DNA of 64,000 nt from NCBI RefSeq assembly GCF_035277725.1, contig NZ_DATEJY010000198.1:8210-72209 (forward strand). Direction: 5' to 3'. Within the stretch, counting starts at the first letter, position 1. Every line of letters starts with the position of its first letter. Below the pieces are notes generated by a model. It searched no databases and was not told the DNA's origin. It was given only the letters and a program-made list of their open reading frames with translations. The position numbers and the translations under genes were made by a program. Shown piece after piece: positions 18,556-28,174 of the stretch. Origin of the DNA: Dyella_B sp035277725 (GTDB taxonomy: Bacteria; Pseudomonadota; Gammaproteobacteria; Xanthomonadales; Rhodanobacteraceae).

Positions 18556-18628
18556 GTAGGTTGGTGCGAACCCCAACATGGTGATCATGGCCGGGCATGG
18601 CGATGTTGGGGTTCGCACCCCAACCTAC
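18556..18628. repeat. Second REP pair in tandem
   Basis: Starts 12 bases after the previous pair. The left stem has lost three bases (GTAGGTTGGTGCGAACC) while the right one is intact. Confidence 0.9.
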
Positions 18629-18760
18629 CGGCTTGCGCGGCCCATCCACGCCATCTTCACCTGCGAGCCGTTTGTGTAGTTATCCCTCTCTAAGGGAAAC
18701 CTTGGCGTATATGCACTATCCTTAACGTTTTTCATACACGGCTTGAGGAGCCCCAGGCTC

Positions 18761-21361
18761 GTGACTGAGTTCATCGTCCGCCTCGTCCAATTCTGCCGGC
18801 GCTACGCCATTGCCGTGGTGTTGGTTTCCTTCGCGCTGGCCGGCGTCAGCATCTGGGTCGCCGCCGGGCGTTTGGGCGTGGATACCAACACCGACAACCT
18901 TTTTGCCGAGACGCTGCCGTGGCGTCAGCACGCCATGGCGTTCGACAAGGAGTTTCCGCAGTTCAACAACGTGCTGGCGGTGGTGGTGCGGGGCGATACG
19001 CCGGAGGAATCCGACGAAACCGCCGCCGCCCTGGCCAAGGCGCTGAGCGCGGACAAGAAACACTTCATCGACGTGAGCCGACCGGATGCCGATCCCTTCT
19101 TCCGCCAGGAAGGCCTGCTGCTGCTCGGCCCGGATGAGTTGAGCAAGATGCTCGGTTCGCTGATGAATGCGCAGCCGCTGCTGGGTCCGCTGGCCGCCGA
19201 TCCGTCGGCACGCGGCTTGTTGAACGGCGTGTCGCTGATGGCCGCGGGCGTGCGCATCCAGCATGCCGATCTTTCCCCATACAAACCCGCACTCGATCAG
19301 CTGACCAAGGTCCTCAACAACGCCGCGGATGGCCATCCCACGCCGCTGTCGTGGCAAGGCCTGCTCGGTTCCGACGTAACGCAGCAGCCGCAGAACGCGA
19401 CGTTCGTGCTGACTCATCCGGTGCTGGAAGATGGCTCGCTGCAGCCGGGCCTGGCTGCAACGCAGGCACTGGAAAACATCGCCAAAGACTTGCCGGATGT
19501 GAAAGCCGGCCGCGTGCGCGTCGACTACACCGGTTCGGTCGCGCTGGCCGACGTGCAGTTCGGCGCGCTGACCAAGGGCATTGTCGCCAGCACCGTGATC
19601 AGCCTGCTGCTGCTTGCGCTGTGGCTGTATCTGGCCATGCATTCGTTCCGCCGCATCGTGCCGATCCTGATCACGCTGCTGGTGGGCTTTGCGCTCACCA
19701 CCGGCTTTGCCGCCATTGCAGTGGGCACGTTGAACGTGATCTCGGTGGCGTTCGCGGTGTTGTTCGTCGGCCTGGCGGTGGACTTCGGCATCCAGTTCGC
19801 GGTGCGCTTGCGCGAACAACGCATGTTGCTCGATGACATCGACAAGGCACTGGCCGAAGGCGCGCGCGTATCCGGCAATCAGATCGCCGTCGCTGCCGCC
19901 GCTACCGCGTGTGGATTCCTCGCGTTCTCACCCACCAGCTTCGTCGGCGTGGCGGAACTGGGCACTATCGCAGGCGTGGGCATGGGCATCGCGCTGGTAT
20001 GCACGCTCACGCTGCTGCCGGCCTTGCTGAGCCTGGCCAAGCCGGCGCGCCAGAACAAGGAACTGTCGCTGCCGTTCGGACCGAAGCTCGACTCGTTCCT
20101 GCACTGCTACTACAAACCGGTGCTGCTCGTGTTCGCGGCACTCGGCATCGCCGGCTTGATCGCCGGCATACGCATGCCGTTCGACGCCAATCCGCTCAAC
20201 ACGCAGGATCCCCATTCCGAGCCGATGCGCACGCTGCGCAGCCTGGCCGATAACCCGGTCACCAACCCGTTCAACATCAACATCATGGTGCCCAACCTGG
20301 ACACCGCGCGCACGTTGACGGACAAGCTCTCGAAGCTGCCGGAAGTGTCGCAGGTGATTTCGGGAGCGACCTTCGTACCCGCCGAGCAGGAAGCCTCGCT
20401 GGCGCAGCTCAACCAGGCGCAGGTGTTGATGCTGCCGTCGCTGGATGTCGATCCATCCGCCCCGCCGGTGACGCCGCAGGCGTTGCGCTCGGCGATCAGC
20501 GACACGCTGGACGCCATCAACGATGCCAAGCCGGAAATGACGGTGGATTCGCCGCTGCACAGCATCGAGGCAGCCTTGCAGAAGCTGAGCAAGGCACCTG
20601 ATGACCGACTGATGATGATGAACGAAGCGATCAGCCGCTTCCTGCCCAAGCAATTGAACAGCTTGCGCGATGCGCTGAATGCGCAGGGCGTGACGCTGCA
20701 AACACTGCCCGAATCGATCAAGCGCGATTGGTTCAGCCCGAATGGCCAGGTGCGCATCCAGGTATCGCCGACCGTCAACGAAGAAGATACGGACGGCCTG
20801 CGCAAATTCGTGGAAGCCGTGCAACGCGTTGCACCCGAGGCTGGCGGCCCCGCCGTCACCACCATCGCTTCGGCCGACACCATCATGCAGGCGTTCAAGC
20901 AAGCGGCAACGCTGGCGATTATCGCGATCGCCATCGTGCTGATGCTGGTGATCCGCCGCCTCAAGGACGCCGGCATCGTGCTGCTGACGCTGGGCATGTC
21001 CGCGCTGATTACCGCCTTGCTTGCGGGCGCATTGGGCATGGCGGTGAATTACGCCAACATCATTGCGTTGCCGTTGCTGTTGGGCGTGGGCGTGTCGTTC
21101 AACGTGTACTTCGTGATGAACTGGCGCGCGGGTATGCGGCGATTCGTGAGTTCGGCGTCGGCGCGTGCGGTGTTGTTCTCGGCGCTGACGACTGGCACCG
21201 CGTTCGGTTCGCTGGCGTTGTCGCATGACTTGGGCATGGCCAGCATGGGCCGCATGCTGCTGGTGAGCCTGGTAGCGGTCTTGCTGGCAACGTTTATTTT
21301 TCTGCCGGCGTTGCTGTATGCGATCAAGCCGCCGAAGGAAATCAGCGGCACAGGGCATTGA
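18761..21361 (+). CDS. hpnN: MMPL/RND-type transporter, HpnN-like
   Basis: 866 residues from a GTG start with GAGGAG ten bases upstream; a TTG six codons earlier is less likely because it lies on that site. Architecture is MMPL: a membrane helix at about 12-32, a periplasmic domain to about 265, a five-helix bundle (IVASTVISLLLLALWLYLAM, VISVAFAVLFVGLAVDFGIQ), then a repeat of this layout ending near residue 855. The DFGIQFAVRLREQR stretch matches HpnN, which moves hopanoids to the outer membrane in other bacteria. No other hopanoid gene is in the window, so the substrate is inferred. Confidence 0.82.
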   Translation: MTEFIVRLVQFCRRYAIAVVLVSFALAGVSIWVAAGRLGVDTNTDNLFAETLPWRQHAMAFDKEFPQFNNVLAVVVRGDTPEESDETAAALAKALSADKKHFIDVSRPDADPFFRQEGLLLLGPDELSKMLGSLMNAQPLLGPLAADPSARGLLNGVSLMAAGVRIQHADLSPYKPALDQLTKVLNNAADGHPTPLSWQGLLGSDVTQQPQNATFVLTHPVLEDGSLQPGLAATQALENIAKDLPDVKAGRVRVDYTGSVALADVQFGALTKGIVASTVISLLLLALWLYLAMHSFRRIVPILITLLVGFALTTGFAAIAVGTLNVISVAFAVLFVGLAVDFGIQFAVRLREQRMLLDDIDKALAEGARVSGNQIAVAAAATACGFLAFSPTSFVGVAELGTIAGVGMGIALVCTLTLLPALLSLAKPARQNKELSLPFGPKLDSFLHCYYKPVLLVFAALGIAGLIAGIRMPFDANPLNTQDPHSEPMRTLRSLADNPVTNPFNINIMVPNLDTARTLTDKLSKLPEVSQVISGATFVPAEQEASLAQLNQAQVLMLPSLDVDPSAPPVTPQALRSAISDTLDAINDAKPEMTVDSPLHSIEAALQKLSKAPDDRLMMMNEAISRFLPKQLNSLRDALNAQGVTLQTLPESIKRDWFSPNGQVRIQVSPTVNEEDTDGLRKFVEAVQRVAPEAGGPAVTTIASADTIMQAFKQAATLAIIAIAIVLMLVIRRLKDAGIVLLTLGMSALITALLAGALGMAVNYANIIALPLLLGVGVSFNVYFVMNWRAGMRRFVSSASARAVLFSALTTGTAFGSLALSHDLGMASMGRMLLVSLVAVLLATFIFLPALLYAIKPPKEISGTGH

Positions 21362-21362
21362 C

Positions 21363-21435
21363 GTAGGTTGGGGTGCGAACCCCAACACCACGCGATAACA
21401 GGCATGGCCATGTTGGGGTTTGCACCCCAACCTAC
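21363..21435. repeat. REP pair after the HpnN-like gene
   Basis: Starts two bases after the TGA stop. Stem TTGGGG/CCCCAA in both arms; the right arm reads GGGTTTGCACCCC. Confidence 0.92.
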
Positions 21436-21479
21436 GCCTTGGCGAGCCGCCCAAGCAGATCAGCGACACGCGCGTCGAT

Positions 21480-21552
21480 GTAGGTTGGGGTGCGAACCCC
21501 AACATGGCGCGATGACACGCATGGCCATGTTGGGGTTTGCACCTCAACCTGC
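21480..21552. repeat. REP pair, degenerate right end
   Basis: Second copy 44 bases on. The right arm reads GCACCTCAACCTGC, so CTAC has decayed to CTGC. It ends three bases before the TonB receptor stop. Confidence 0.88.
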
Positions 21553-21554
21553 GG

Positions 21555-23864
21555 CTAAAACGGCACGTTGAACGCCATGCCTACCGTGCGCGGCGTCGAC
21601 ATCTGCACCAGCATCGGGCCGCCGACTGAGGCGAGGAAATTCACTGCTTCATCGTTCAACGTACCGATCGGCACCTGCCGGTTCGCGATATTGCGCACAT
21701 AGAAATCCACGTTCGCGCCGCCGTGCAATGTCACCCCGACATTGAGATCCACGAACATGAAGCCCGGCAGCTTGAAATTCGGATCGCTCAGATCGCCGTC
21801 GAAACCGGCATTGCGGTGGCTGGAACCGCGCACCACGGCGCCCATGTACGCATGCATGCCGGCCAGCACGAATTTGTATTTACCGCTTACCGTACCCGCC
21901 CAGCGCGCCGAATAAGGCAGCCTGGCATGAGGCTGGATGCCGAGTTGAGGCGCGCCGTTGTTGGTGAACGCATCCGTGTAGGCACCGGATACGCCCAGCT
22001 CCCACGGCCCGTCGGCATAGCTGCCTTGCAGTTCGATGCCTTTGATGCGCGCATCGCCGGCATTCTGGATGATCGTGTTTCCGAGGGTGTAGGTGTAAAG
22101 CTGCATGTGATGCCACTCGATGTCGTAGCCATCGAGGCCCACGTTCAAGTGATGATCGAGATAGCTGCCCTTGTAGCCGAGTTCGTAGCTTTCCAGGTTG
22201 TCGGAACCAAACGTGCTGGTGGCATTGGGGTTGGGCACCAGCAGGGTGCTTTGCAGCGGCGCCTGCAAACCACCAGGGCGATAACCGGTGGAAGCGCGCA
22301 GGTAATACGTGCCGGTATCGGTGGACCGCCAGCTCAACGTGACCATCTTGGTGACGTCCTGGTCTTTCACGTGTTCGCGAAAACCACCCGGGCTGCCGGC
22401 GAACGGCCCATCCTCGGCGTTGGAAAGCCTCTGCGTATTGCCGCTGGCCCGCGCGCCGATCGTGAGATCCAGCGTGGGACGGATATGCCATGTGACATCA
22501 CCGTAGCCGGCGTATTCCTCGAAGCGGGAATTGACGGCTTGCGCAATCAACGGCGTGGTACCGGGCGGCGGCACGTTGTCGCCTTGCAGCACGTATTGCT
22601 CCCACACGTCCTCCCGATTCAGCCAAACGCCGAGCAGCCAATCGAACGTCTGGTTCTTTTTGGACGTAAAACGAATCTCCTGCGATGACTTGTGCACGGT
22701 GTATTGCGAATCGACATACAGCGAGCTGAGCGGCTGATCCACGCCAAACAACGGACCTATTTCGTTCAACAAACCCAGGAACGAATCCGGATAATCCTGC
22801 ACGCTGTGATTGACGAAATTCTGATAAGCGCTGATCCAGTCCACCGTCCCCCAATCGAAATCGTAGCCGGCGTGAAAGGAGTAAAGCTGCAGCGTTTGCG
22901 TGAATGGCTCGCGATGATTGAGTGCTCGGTTGTAAGGACCACCGGAAATCGGCTGCCCCTGCAAATTGAAATCGCCCATCGACAGACCATCGGCCATGAT
23001 CTTCTGCGCCATGGCAGTGACGTTCAAACTGAGCTTGCCGGTAGGATCGACTTCCAGTTGCACGCGTGCGCCTTTGGTATGCGTGCGATCGGCACCACCG
23101 GCCGGCGTTTCACCCACCGCGCGATACACGCCGGTGGCGTGCTGATCCACCACGGAAACGCGCACTGCCGCTTTATCTTTGATAAGCGGAAGATTGATGG
23201 ACGCATGTTCGGAATAACTGGTGCCGCCGCGATTCGTATTGGAAACATCCGCACCGACATTGCCGCTGAAACCACCAAGATCTGGCTTCACCGTCACGTA
23301 TTTCACCAACCCGCCCATTGAGCCCGCGCCATACAAGGTACCCTGCGGTCCATACAGAAATTCGATGTGATCCAGATCGAGCAACGCAGGATCGAACAAA
23401 AACGTCGCCGCAGCCGCATACACAGTGCTGCCGCCCATGGGCACATCGTCGATATAAAGCGACACGGTGGGGCTGGTCTGATTGCCCGTCGACACACCGC
23501 GCATCACCAGTTCGCCCTGCCCCGTACCACCGGCGCTCGCAAAAAACACGCCCGGCTGATACGACACGTAGTCGTTGAGATTCTTCGCGCCGAGTTGCTG
23601 CAACGTGGCAGCCTGCACCGTGTCGACGTGCATCGGTACATCCCGTTCTGGTTCACGGCGCCGATTGGCTGTCACCATCACTTCATTCAAGGTCACATGT
23701 TGACTGTCGCCTACTGACAGTGGCGAGGCCGTAGTGCTTGACGATGCGGGTGACGTGTTGGTCTGCGCCATCGCCGCCGGTGCTATCAAGGCGATGACCA
23801 TCAAGCGGATGACGCGCGACAAATAGCGCGGCACAAGCAAGGAAGCGGCGATACGATCATTCAT
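21555..23864 (-). CDS. TonB-dependent outer-membrane receptor
   Basis: 769 residues. Signal peptide with cleavage near AAMA (about residue 33), a probable TonB box in LNEVMVTANRR (about 59-69), a plug domain with YQPGVFFASAGG, LVMRGVSTGNQ and IEFLYGPQGTLYGAGSMGG, then a 22-strand barrel ending in the aromatic FNVPF. The barrel carries long polar loops. The plug and barrel style resembles receptors for organic ligands in Xanthomonadaceae, but the ligand is unknown and no Fur-type site was recognised. It is 91 bases downstream of prmC on the same strand and may have its own promoter. Confidence 0.95.
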   Translation of the reverse strand: MNDRIAASLLVPRYLSRVIRLMVIALIAPAAMAQTNTSPASSSTTASPLSVGDSQHVTLNEVMVTANRRREPERDVPMHVDTVQAATLQQLGAKNLNDYVSYQPGVFFASAGGTGQGELVMRGVSTGNQTSPTVSLYIDDVPMGGSTVYAAAATFLFDPALLDLDHIEFLYGPQGTLYGAGSMGGLVKYVTVKPDLGGFSGNVGADVSNTNRGGTSYSEHASINLPLIKDKAAVRVSVVDQHATGVYRAVGETPAGGADRTHTKGARVQLEVDPTGKLSLNVTAMAQKIMADGLSMGDFNLQGQPISGGPYNRALNHREPFTQTLQLYSFHAGYDFDWGTVDWISAYQNFVNHSVQDYPDSFLGLLNEIGPLFGVDQPLSSLYVDSQYTVHKSSQEIRFTSKKNQTFDWLLGVWLNREDVWEQYVLQGDNVPPPGTTPLIAQAVNSRFEEYAGYGDVTWHIRPTLDLTIGARASGNTQRLSNAEDGPFAGSPGGFREHVKDQDVTKMVTLSWRSTDTGTYYLRASTGYRPGGLQAPLQSTLLVPNPNATSTFGSDNLESYELGYKGSYLDHHLNVGLDGYDIEWHHMQLYTYTLGNTIIQNAGDARIKGIELQGSYADGPWELGVSGAYTDAFTNNGAPQLGIQPHARLPYSARWAGTVSGKYKFVLAGMHAYMGAVVRGSSHRNAGFDGDLSDPNFKLPGFMFVDLNVGVTLHGGANVDFYVRNIANRQVPIGTLNDEAVNFLASVGGPMLVQMSTPRTVGMAFNVPF

Positions 23865-23955
23865 GGCAGCACATCCGGGGTAAACGTGGTGTGTTTACGC
23901 CCGAACGCACTGATGGAATCCGGGCCCCTTCAGTCGCCGCAGTCTACGCCCAATG

Positions 23956-24825
23956 TCATGGCGAATCGCAAGTGCCCGCGATTGGCCAACGCCCCATGCT
24001 CACGCGATCGCGTTGTTCAAGATCATGCGCTGTTGAAAGCTCCACGAAATCTGCGTCACGCAGCAACGCGCGCACCGCGTCGCCTTGCTGCCAACCATGC
24101 TCGAACAAAAGCCAACCACCTCGCACAAGGTGAAGACCGGCATCACGCACGATGCGGCGAATGTCATCAAGCCCATCACGGCCCGACACGAGCGCGCTGA
24201 TCGGCTCGAAACGCAAATCGCCCTGCTGCAAATGTGGATCGTCCAACTCGATATACGGTGGATTGGACACGATGACGTCGAAGCGGTAGTCATCCAATGG
24301 CGCAAACCAATCGCCGTGGACGAAGTGCACGTTGCCGAGATGATGACGCCGTGCATTGTGGCGCGCCACGTCGAGCGCTTCGCTGCTCGCATCGACGGCA
24401 ACCATCTCCGCCATCGGCCGTTCACGCGCGATCGCCAAGGCGATGGCGCCGGAACCTGTACCCAGATCCAGCACGCGGCATGCTTTGTCGACGGGCACCC
24501 GTTCCAACGCCAGCTCGACCAGCAGCTCGGTTTCCGGACGGGGAATCAGCGTCGCGGGCGTGACTTCCAGATCGAGCGACCAGAAGCCGCGCCGGCCCGT
24601 GATATAGGCGATGGGCTCGCCTGCTTCACGCTGTTCGATCAATAGCGCATACGCCGCGGCGTGATCTGGCGAAAGCACATCATCGGCGTGTGCGATCAAC
24701 CAGCTGCGTGGTTTGCTCAAGGCATAGCCGAGCAGCACTTCGGCGTCGATACGGTCGCCGAGGCGTTGGGTGGCATCGCTCAGTGCTTGGCGTACGCTGG
24801 TGGTATGCGAAGGGTCGCGCAGCAT
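23956..24825 (-). CDS. prmC: Release factor N5-glutamine methyltransferase
   Basis: 289 residues from MLRDPSHTTS; a TTG one codon earlier is possible. An N-terminal helical substrate-recognition domain (to about 95) is followed by an AdoMet Rossmann domain with VLDLGTGSGAIALAIA (about residue 117) and the catalytic NPPYIELDDPHLQ (about 188). It methylates the GGQ glutamine of peptide-chain release factors RF1 and RF2. In many genomes it follows prfA; here prfA is absent and the gene sits between oxyR and a TonB receptor. Confidence 0.96.
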   Translation of the reverse strand: MLRDPSHTTSVRQALSDATQRLGDRIDAEVLLGYALSKPRSWLIAHADDVLSPDHAAAYALLIEQREAGEPIAYITGRRGFWSLDLEVTPATLIPRPETELLVELALERVPVDKACRVLDLGTGSGAIALAIARERPMAEMVAVDASSEALDVARHNARRHHLGNVHFVHGDWFAPLDDYRFDVIVSNPPYIELDDPHLQQGDLRFEPISALVSGRDGLDDIRRIVRDAGLHLVRGGWLLFEHGWQQGDAVRALLRDADFVELSTAHDLEQRDRVSMGRWPIAGTCDSP

Positions 24826-24863
24826 CAATACCTACTCATCATCAAGATCGTCATGCTTCAGGA

Positions 24864-24891
24864 CGTCGTTCCGGCGAAAGCCGGAATGACG
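24864..24891. repeat. Single arm of the CCGGCGAAAGCCGG repeat family
   Basis: GTCGTTCCGGCGAAAGCCGG followed by AATGACG: one hairpin without its inverted partner, in the prmC-oxyR gap. Confidence 0.7.
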
Positions 24892-24989
24892 AATCGCCCT
24901 GAAACACATCGACGCGAACATCAAGTACAGCGCGTTGAGTCGCACGCAATGAACATGAAAAAAAGCTACAAGGACTCATCGACGACGGG

Positions 24990-25934
24990 TCAAACCACCC
25001 GCCGCCTTTTTGCCGAAGCCGTCGCCGCCGTATGCGGATCAAGCAAATCATGCGGCAGATGCTTGAATACTTCCGCCAGTTGCTTAAGAAAACCACCCAT
25101 CGCCGAACTCTTGCGCCACACCATCGCAATGCGCCGGCTCGGCGGATGGCCACTGAATTCCACCAACTGCAAATTCGGCGCCGGCGCTACCGGTGGCTTC
25201 ACCGCCAGCGTCGGCAACAGGGTAATACCTACGTTGGCCGCGACCATCTGGCGCAAAGTTTCCAAACTCGTCGCGCGAAAACCGCTCTTCTCGCCCGCGC
25301 CAGCCATATGGCAAACCTCCAGCGCCTGGTCGCGCAGACAGTGGCCATCTTCCAGCAGCAACAGGCTTTGATCCGACAGATCGTTAAGCTTCAACGACGG
25401 ACGCTTGGCCAGCGGATGCGACTGCGGCACCGCCAGCAGGAAGGGCTCTTCGAACAACATTTCGGCGTGCAAGTTGTCATCGTGAATCGGCAACGCAAGC
25501 ACGCCGGCATCGAGCTTTCCTTCGCGTAGACGATGCAGCACGACTTCAGTTTTCTCCTCAACCAATAACAATTCCAGCCGCGGAAAACGCTCACGCACCA
25601 CGGGGATCACATGCGGCAGCAGATAAGGGCCAAGCGTGGGGAAGATGCCGAGGCGCACCGTGCCCGATTCGGGATCAACCGTGCGCCGCGCAATGCTCTT
25701 GATCTGCTCGATTTCGTTCAACACCTCACGCGCGCGATTGGCAATATCGCGGCCCACTTCGGTGAGCAGCACCTTGCGCGGGGTACGCTCCACCAATGCC
25801 ACACCCAGTTCGTCTTCCAGCTTCTTGATCTGAGTGGAAAGCGTGGGTTGGCTGACGAAACAGGCTTCCGCCGCACGGCCAAAATGGCGGTGTTCGGCGA
25901 GGGAGACGAGGTAGTGGAGGTCGCGTAGGTTCAT
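24990..25934 (-). CDS. oxyR: LysR-type peroxide sensor OxyR
   Basis: 314 residues. The N-terminal winged helix-turn-helix is FGRAAEACFVSQPTLSTQIK (about 18-37). The effector domain carries the two redox cysteines in GHCLRDQALEVC; counted from the ATG these are Cys199 and Cys208, the same numbers as in E. coli OxyR, so a disulfide switch is expected. The tail (about 295-314) is a basic extension. It activates peroxide defence genes when oxidised. A sequence matching the OxyR half-site lies 11 bases upstream of the start, suggesting autoregulation. A likely target, rubrerythrin, is at 39479. Confidence 0.96.
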   Translation of the reverse strand: MNLRDLHYLVSLAEHRHFGRAAEACFVSQPTLSTQIKKLEDELGVALVERTPRKVLLTEVGRDIANRAREVLNEIEQIKSIARRTVDPESGTVRLGIFPTLGPYLLPHVIPVVRERFPRLELLLVEEKTEVVLHRLREGKLDAGVLALPIHDDNLHAEMLFEEPFLLAVPQSHPLAKRPSLKLNDLSDQSLLLLEDGHCLRDQALEVCHMAGAGEKSGFRATSLETLRQMVAANVGITLLPTLAVKPPVAPAPNLQLVEFSGHPPSRRIAMVWRKSSAMGGFLKQLAEVFKHLPHDLLDPHTAATASAKRRRVV

Positions 25935-25944
25935 AAGCCAACTA

Positions 25945-25959
25945 ATAGATAATATCTAT
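25945..25959. promoter_or_regulatory. OxyR-type half-site in the oxyR promoter
   Basis: ATAG-N7-CTAT with T and A at the inner consensus positions (ATAGATAATATCTAT), a full match to the 15-base OxyR/LysR half-site. The expected second half is weak: the next ATAG lies 11 bases away instead of 7. On the minus strand the same bases contain TATTAT, a possible -10 box. Confidence 0.6.
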
Positions 25960-26027
25960 GGATTTCCATCATAGAGATAAGTTTCGGCAATGCAACCCTT
26001 TCCTCTTCAAATCAGCTTTTGCGCATG

Positions 26028-26057
26028 AAAAAGCCCCGGCATAGCGCCGGGGCTTTT
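26028..26057. terminator. Rho-independent terminator of the subtilase gene
   Basis: Stem AAAAAGCCCCGGC / GCCGGGGCTTTT with a short loop, 18 bases beyond the stop of the minus-strand S8 gene. Confidence 0.9.
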
Positions 26058-26074
26058 GAGGTCAGACCGGACTG

Positions 26075-28033
26075 TTACGGCTTGTAGTCACCCAGCACGG
26101 AGATATTGTTGAAGCCGCTGCCCTGCTGCGGAGCCACGCGCAAGTAGTACGTAGCCGCCTGCGGAGCTTGAATGACCACCGCTTGGCTGGTGCCTGGTTT
26201 TGCAGAGCGGGAGTCAGCATTGCTGCCATCCACTGCCGGTACGGCGCCAGCCTTCACGTACAGCGCCACATCACCGGCGCCACCGAGGGTGCGCAGGTTC
26301 AAAGTGGTGGCGCCTGCTGGCACCCAGATCGCATACAGGATGCTGCCGCCAGTAGAACTCTGACCGGACAGCAGGACGCCCTTGGTCAACGTCTTGGCGA
26401 TCGTACCGCCATCGCCGGGGTTGCCGCCGTTGTCTTCGCCATTCACCGCCACGTTGACGGCGGCATAGGCATCGAGAATGCCTGCACCGATCTTTTGGTC
26501 CTCCGCCACCGGGAACGGACGTGCGGACTTCTCCAAGGTGTCGTGGATCTGCGCAGGAGTAAGGTCAGGCAGGCCCGCGGTCTTTACCGCACCCACCATC
26601 ATCGCCACCGCAGCCGTGACATGCGGCGCTGCCTGGGAGGTACCCGCCATGCCTGCGTACGCTTGGACTGGATCGGCAGGATAGATGGGGTCTTCCGTAC
26701 CCAAATTGATGGCCGCCCACACGAAACCTTCAGGGTTGGCTTGCTGGCCGGAGGACACATCGTTTTGGTAGACACCGCCGCCTGGTGCCGAGATCGTGAC
26801 GCCGCTGCCGTAGTTGGAATAAAACGCGCGCTTGCCGGTGATGCCATTGGATGCTACCGCAATGACGCCAGGACAACTGGCAGGGGTATCGTTGGATACG
26901 TCCTGATTATCATTGCCCGCTGCCACCACTACGGTAACGCCGCGACTAATAGCGTTTTGGATAGCCTGGTATTCCGGCGTGGCAGGTGTACACGGTGCGG
27001 CTCCACCCAGACTCAAGTTGATGACTTTTACCGGATGCGTATTGTCCGGCACGCCGTCCACGTGACCACCTGAGGCCCATTCAATCGCTTCGGAAATATC
27101 GCTTTCATAACCGCCGCAATGACCCAGCACGCGTACTGGCAACACTTTGGCGTTGTAAGCGACACCGGCCATGCCTACACCATTGTTAGTCACTTCACCA
27201 ATCACACCCGCCACGTTGGTGCCGTGCCAACTGCTGCCTTGGACCGGGTCGTTCCTGGAACACAGCCCCTTCCCCGGCATCGTCCAATCGCCTAGATCCC
27301 AGCCACCCGGTGCATAACCGTTATCAGGACGGCCAGATACCGCCGAATCAGAAATAAAGTCATAGCCGGCATCGCCCAGCGACGTATCTAGATCTGGGTG
27401 TTCCGTGATGCCGGTGTCGATGACAGCCACGGTCACATCCGAGCCATCGGCGATATTCCATGCCTGGTCGACGTTCGCGCCACCGGTAGGATTCGAGAAA
27501 TGCCATTGGTACCTTGTGTAGTCCGGATCGTTCGGTGCGAACGGATCACCAGAGGTCTTGTCGGTAGGTTTCGCGATGTCGGAGGCAGCCTTGATATCTC
27601 GCACCGCGCGCATGACGTGGTCGGGCTGGACGTGTACCACGGCCGGATCGGAAGCGAGCTGCGTCATAAGGGTGTTGGCTTCGCTTTGATTCAACTTGCG
27701 CGACGTACGCACAACATCGGAACCTGTCGCAAGCTTGCGCTGATAGAACGCAGACACGCCCGGCGTCGAAGTCCCGTTGGATGAGATCGTGGCCTTGTTC
27801 AAGCCGGTACGACCGAGCGCAGCGTTCACGCCCTGCAAAGCAGCAGTGCTACTGCTTCGCTCGGCGGAGCCGTTCTTGTAGGTGACGATGAAGCGATCAT
27901 ATGTTTCGCTTGCTTGATTGACACCTATAACTTTGGCTGGCAGAGACGTGGTCTGCGCGGCATGGACCGCCGGAATAGCCAGCACCAGAGCTGCCGCAAG
28001 CGCGCCAATGCGCAGAGGCTGAAATGACTTCAT
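26075..28033 (-). CDS. Secreted subtilisin-like S8 serine protease
   Basis: 652 residues from MKSFQPLRIGALAAALVL, with AAGGAAA before the ATG; signal cleavage near VHAA (about 25). A pro-region of about 130 residues follows. Catalytic triad: Asp in VAVIDTGITEHPDL, His in SSWHGTNVAGVIGE, Ser in GMAGTSQAAPHVTAA, with the oxyanion Asn in VVVAAGNDNQD. The last 110 residues (GVLLSGQSSTGG to NISVLGDYKP) look like a pre-peptidase C-terminal domain. It is encoded just downstream of a giant adhesin on the same strand, so it may process surface proteins, though ordinary nutrient proteolysis is equally possible. Confidence 0.95.
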   Translation of the reverse strand: MKSFQPLRIGALAAALVLAIPAVHAAQTTSLPAKVIGVNQASETYDRFIVTYKNGSAERSSSTAALQGVNAALGRTGLNKATISSNGTSTPGVSAFYQRKLATGSDVVRTSRKLNQSEANTLMTQLASDPAVVHVQPDHVMRAVRDIKAASDIAKPTDKTSGDPFAPNDPDYTRYQWHFSNPTGGANVDQAWNIADGSDVTVAVIDTGITEHPDLDTSLGDAGYDFISDSAVSGRPDNGYAPGGWDLGDWTMPGKGLCSRNDPVQGSSWHGTNVAGVIGEVTNNGVGMAGVAYNAKVLPVRVLGHCGGYESDISEAIEWASGGHVDGVPDNTHPVKVINLSLGGAAPCTPATPEYQAIQNAISRGVTVVVAAGNDNQDVSNDTPASCPGVIAVASNGITGKRAFYSNYGSGVTISAPGGGVYQNDVSSGQQANPEGFVWAAINLGTEDPIYPADPVQAYAGMAGTSQAAPHVTAAVAMMVGAVKTAGLPDLTPAQIHDTLEKSARPFPVAEDQKIGAGILDAYAAVNVAVNGEDNGGNPGDGGTIAKTLTKGVLLSGQSSTGGSILYAIWVPAGATTLNLRTLGGAGDVALYVKAGAVPAVDGSNADSRSAKPGTSQAVVIQAPQAATYYLRVAPQQGSGFNNISVLGDYKP

Positions 28034-28133
28034 GCATGTTTCCTTGAAGTAGGTCCGGAGCTTTCCCCGCCCCGGATGAAGTGGCGAATGACGCAAACCA
28101 TCGGTTCTTGCCATGTCGCATGACACTGGAAGC

Positions 28134-28168
28134 AGCGCCCCTTCCATCGAAGAGAGAAAAGGGGCGCT
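28134..28168. terminator. Inverted repeat between adhesin and subtilase genes
   Basis: AGCGCCCC / GGGGCGCT separated by 19 bases, seven bases after the adhesin stop. The adjacent T-rich stretch on the minus strand is inside the loop, so it is at best a weak terminator; it could also stabilise the adhesin mRNA end. Confidence 0.45.
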
Positions 28169-28174
28169 ATCCCA

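Noticed and set aside
19928..21547. 539-codon minus-strand frame opposite the HpnN-like gene
   Set aside because: His/Arg/Gln-rich composition typical of antisense frames, and it begins by translating two REPs (CKPQHGHAC...).
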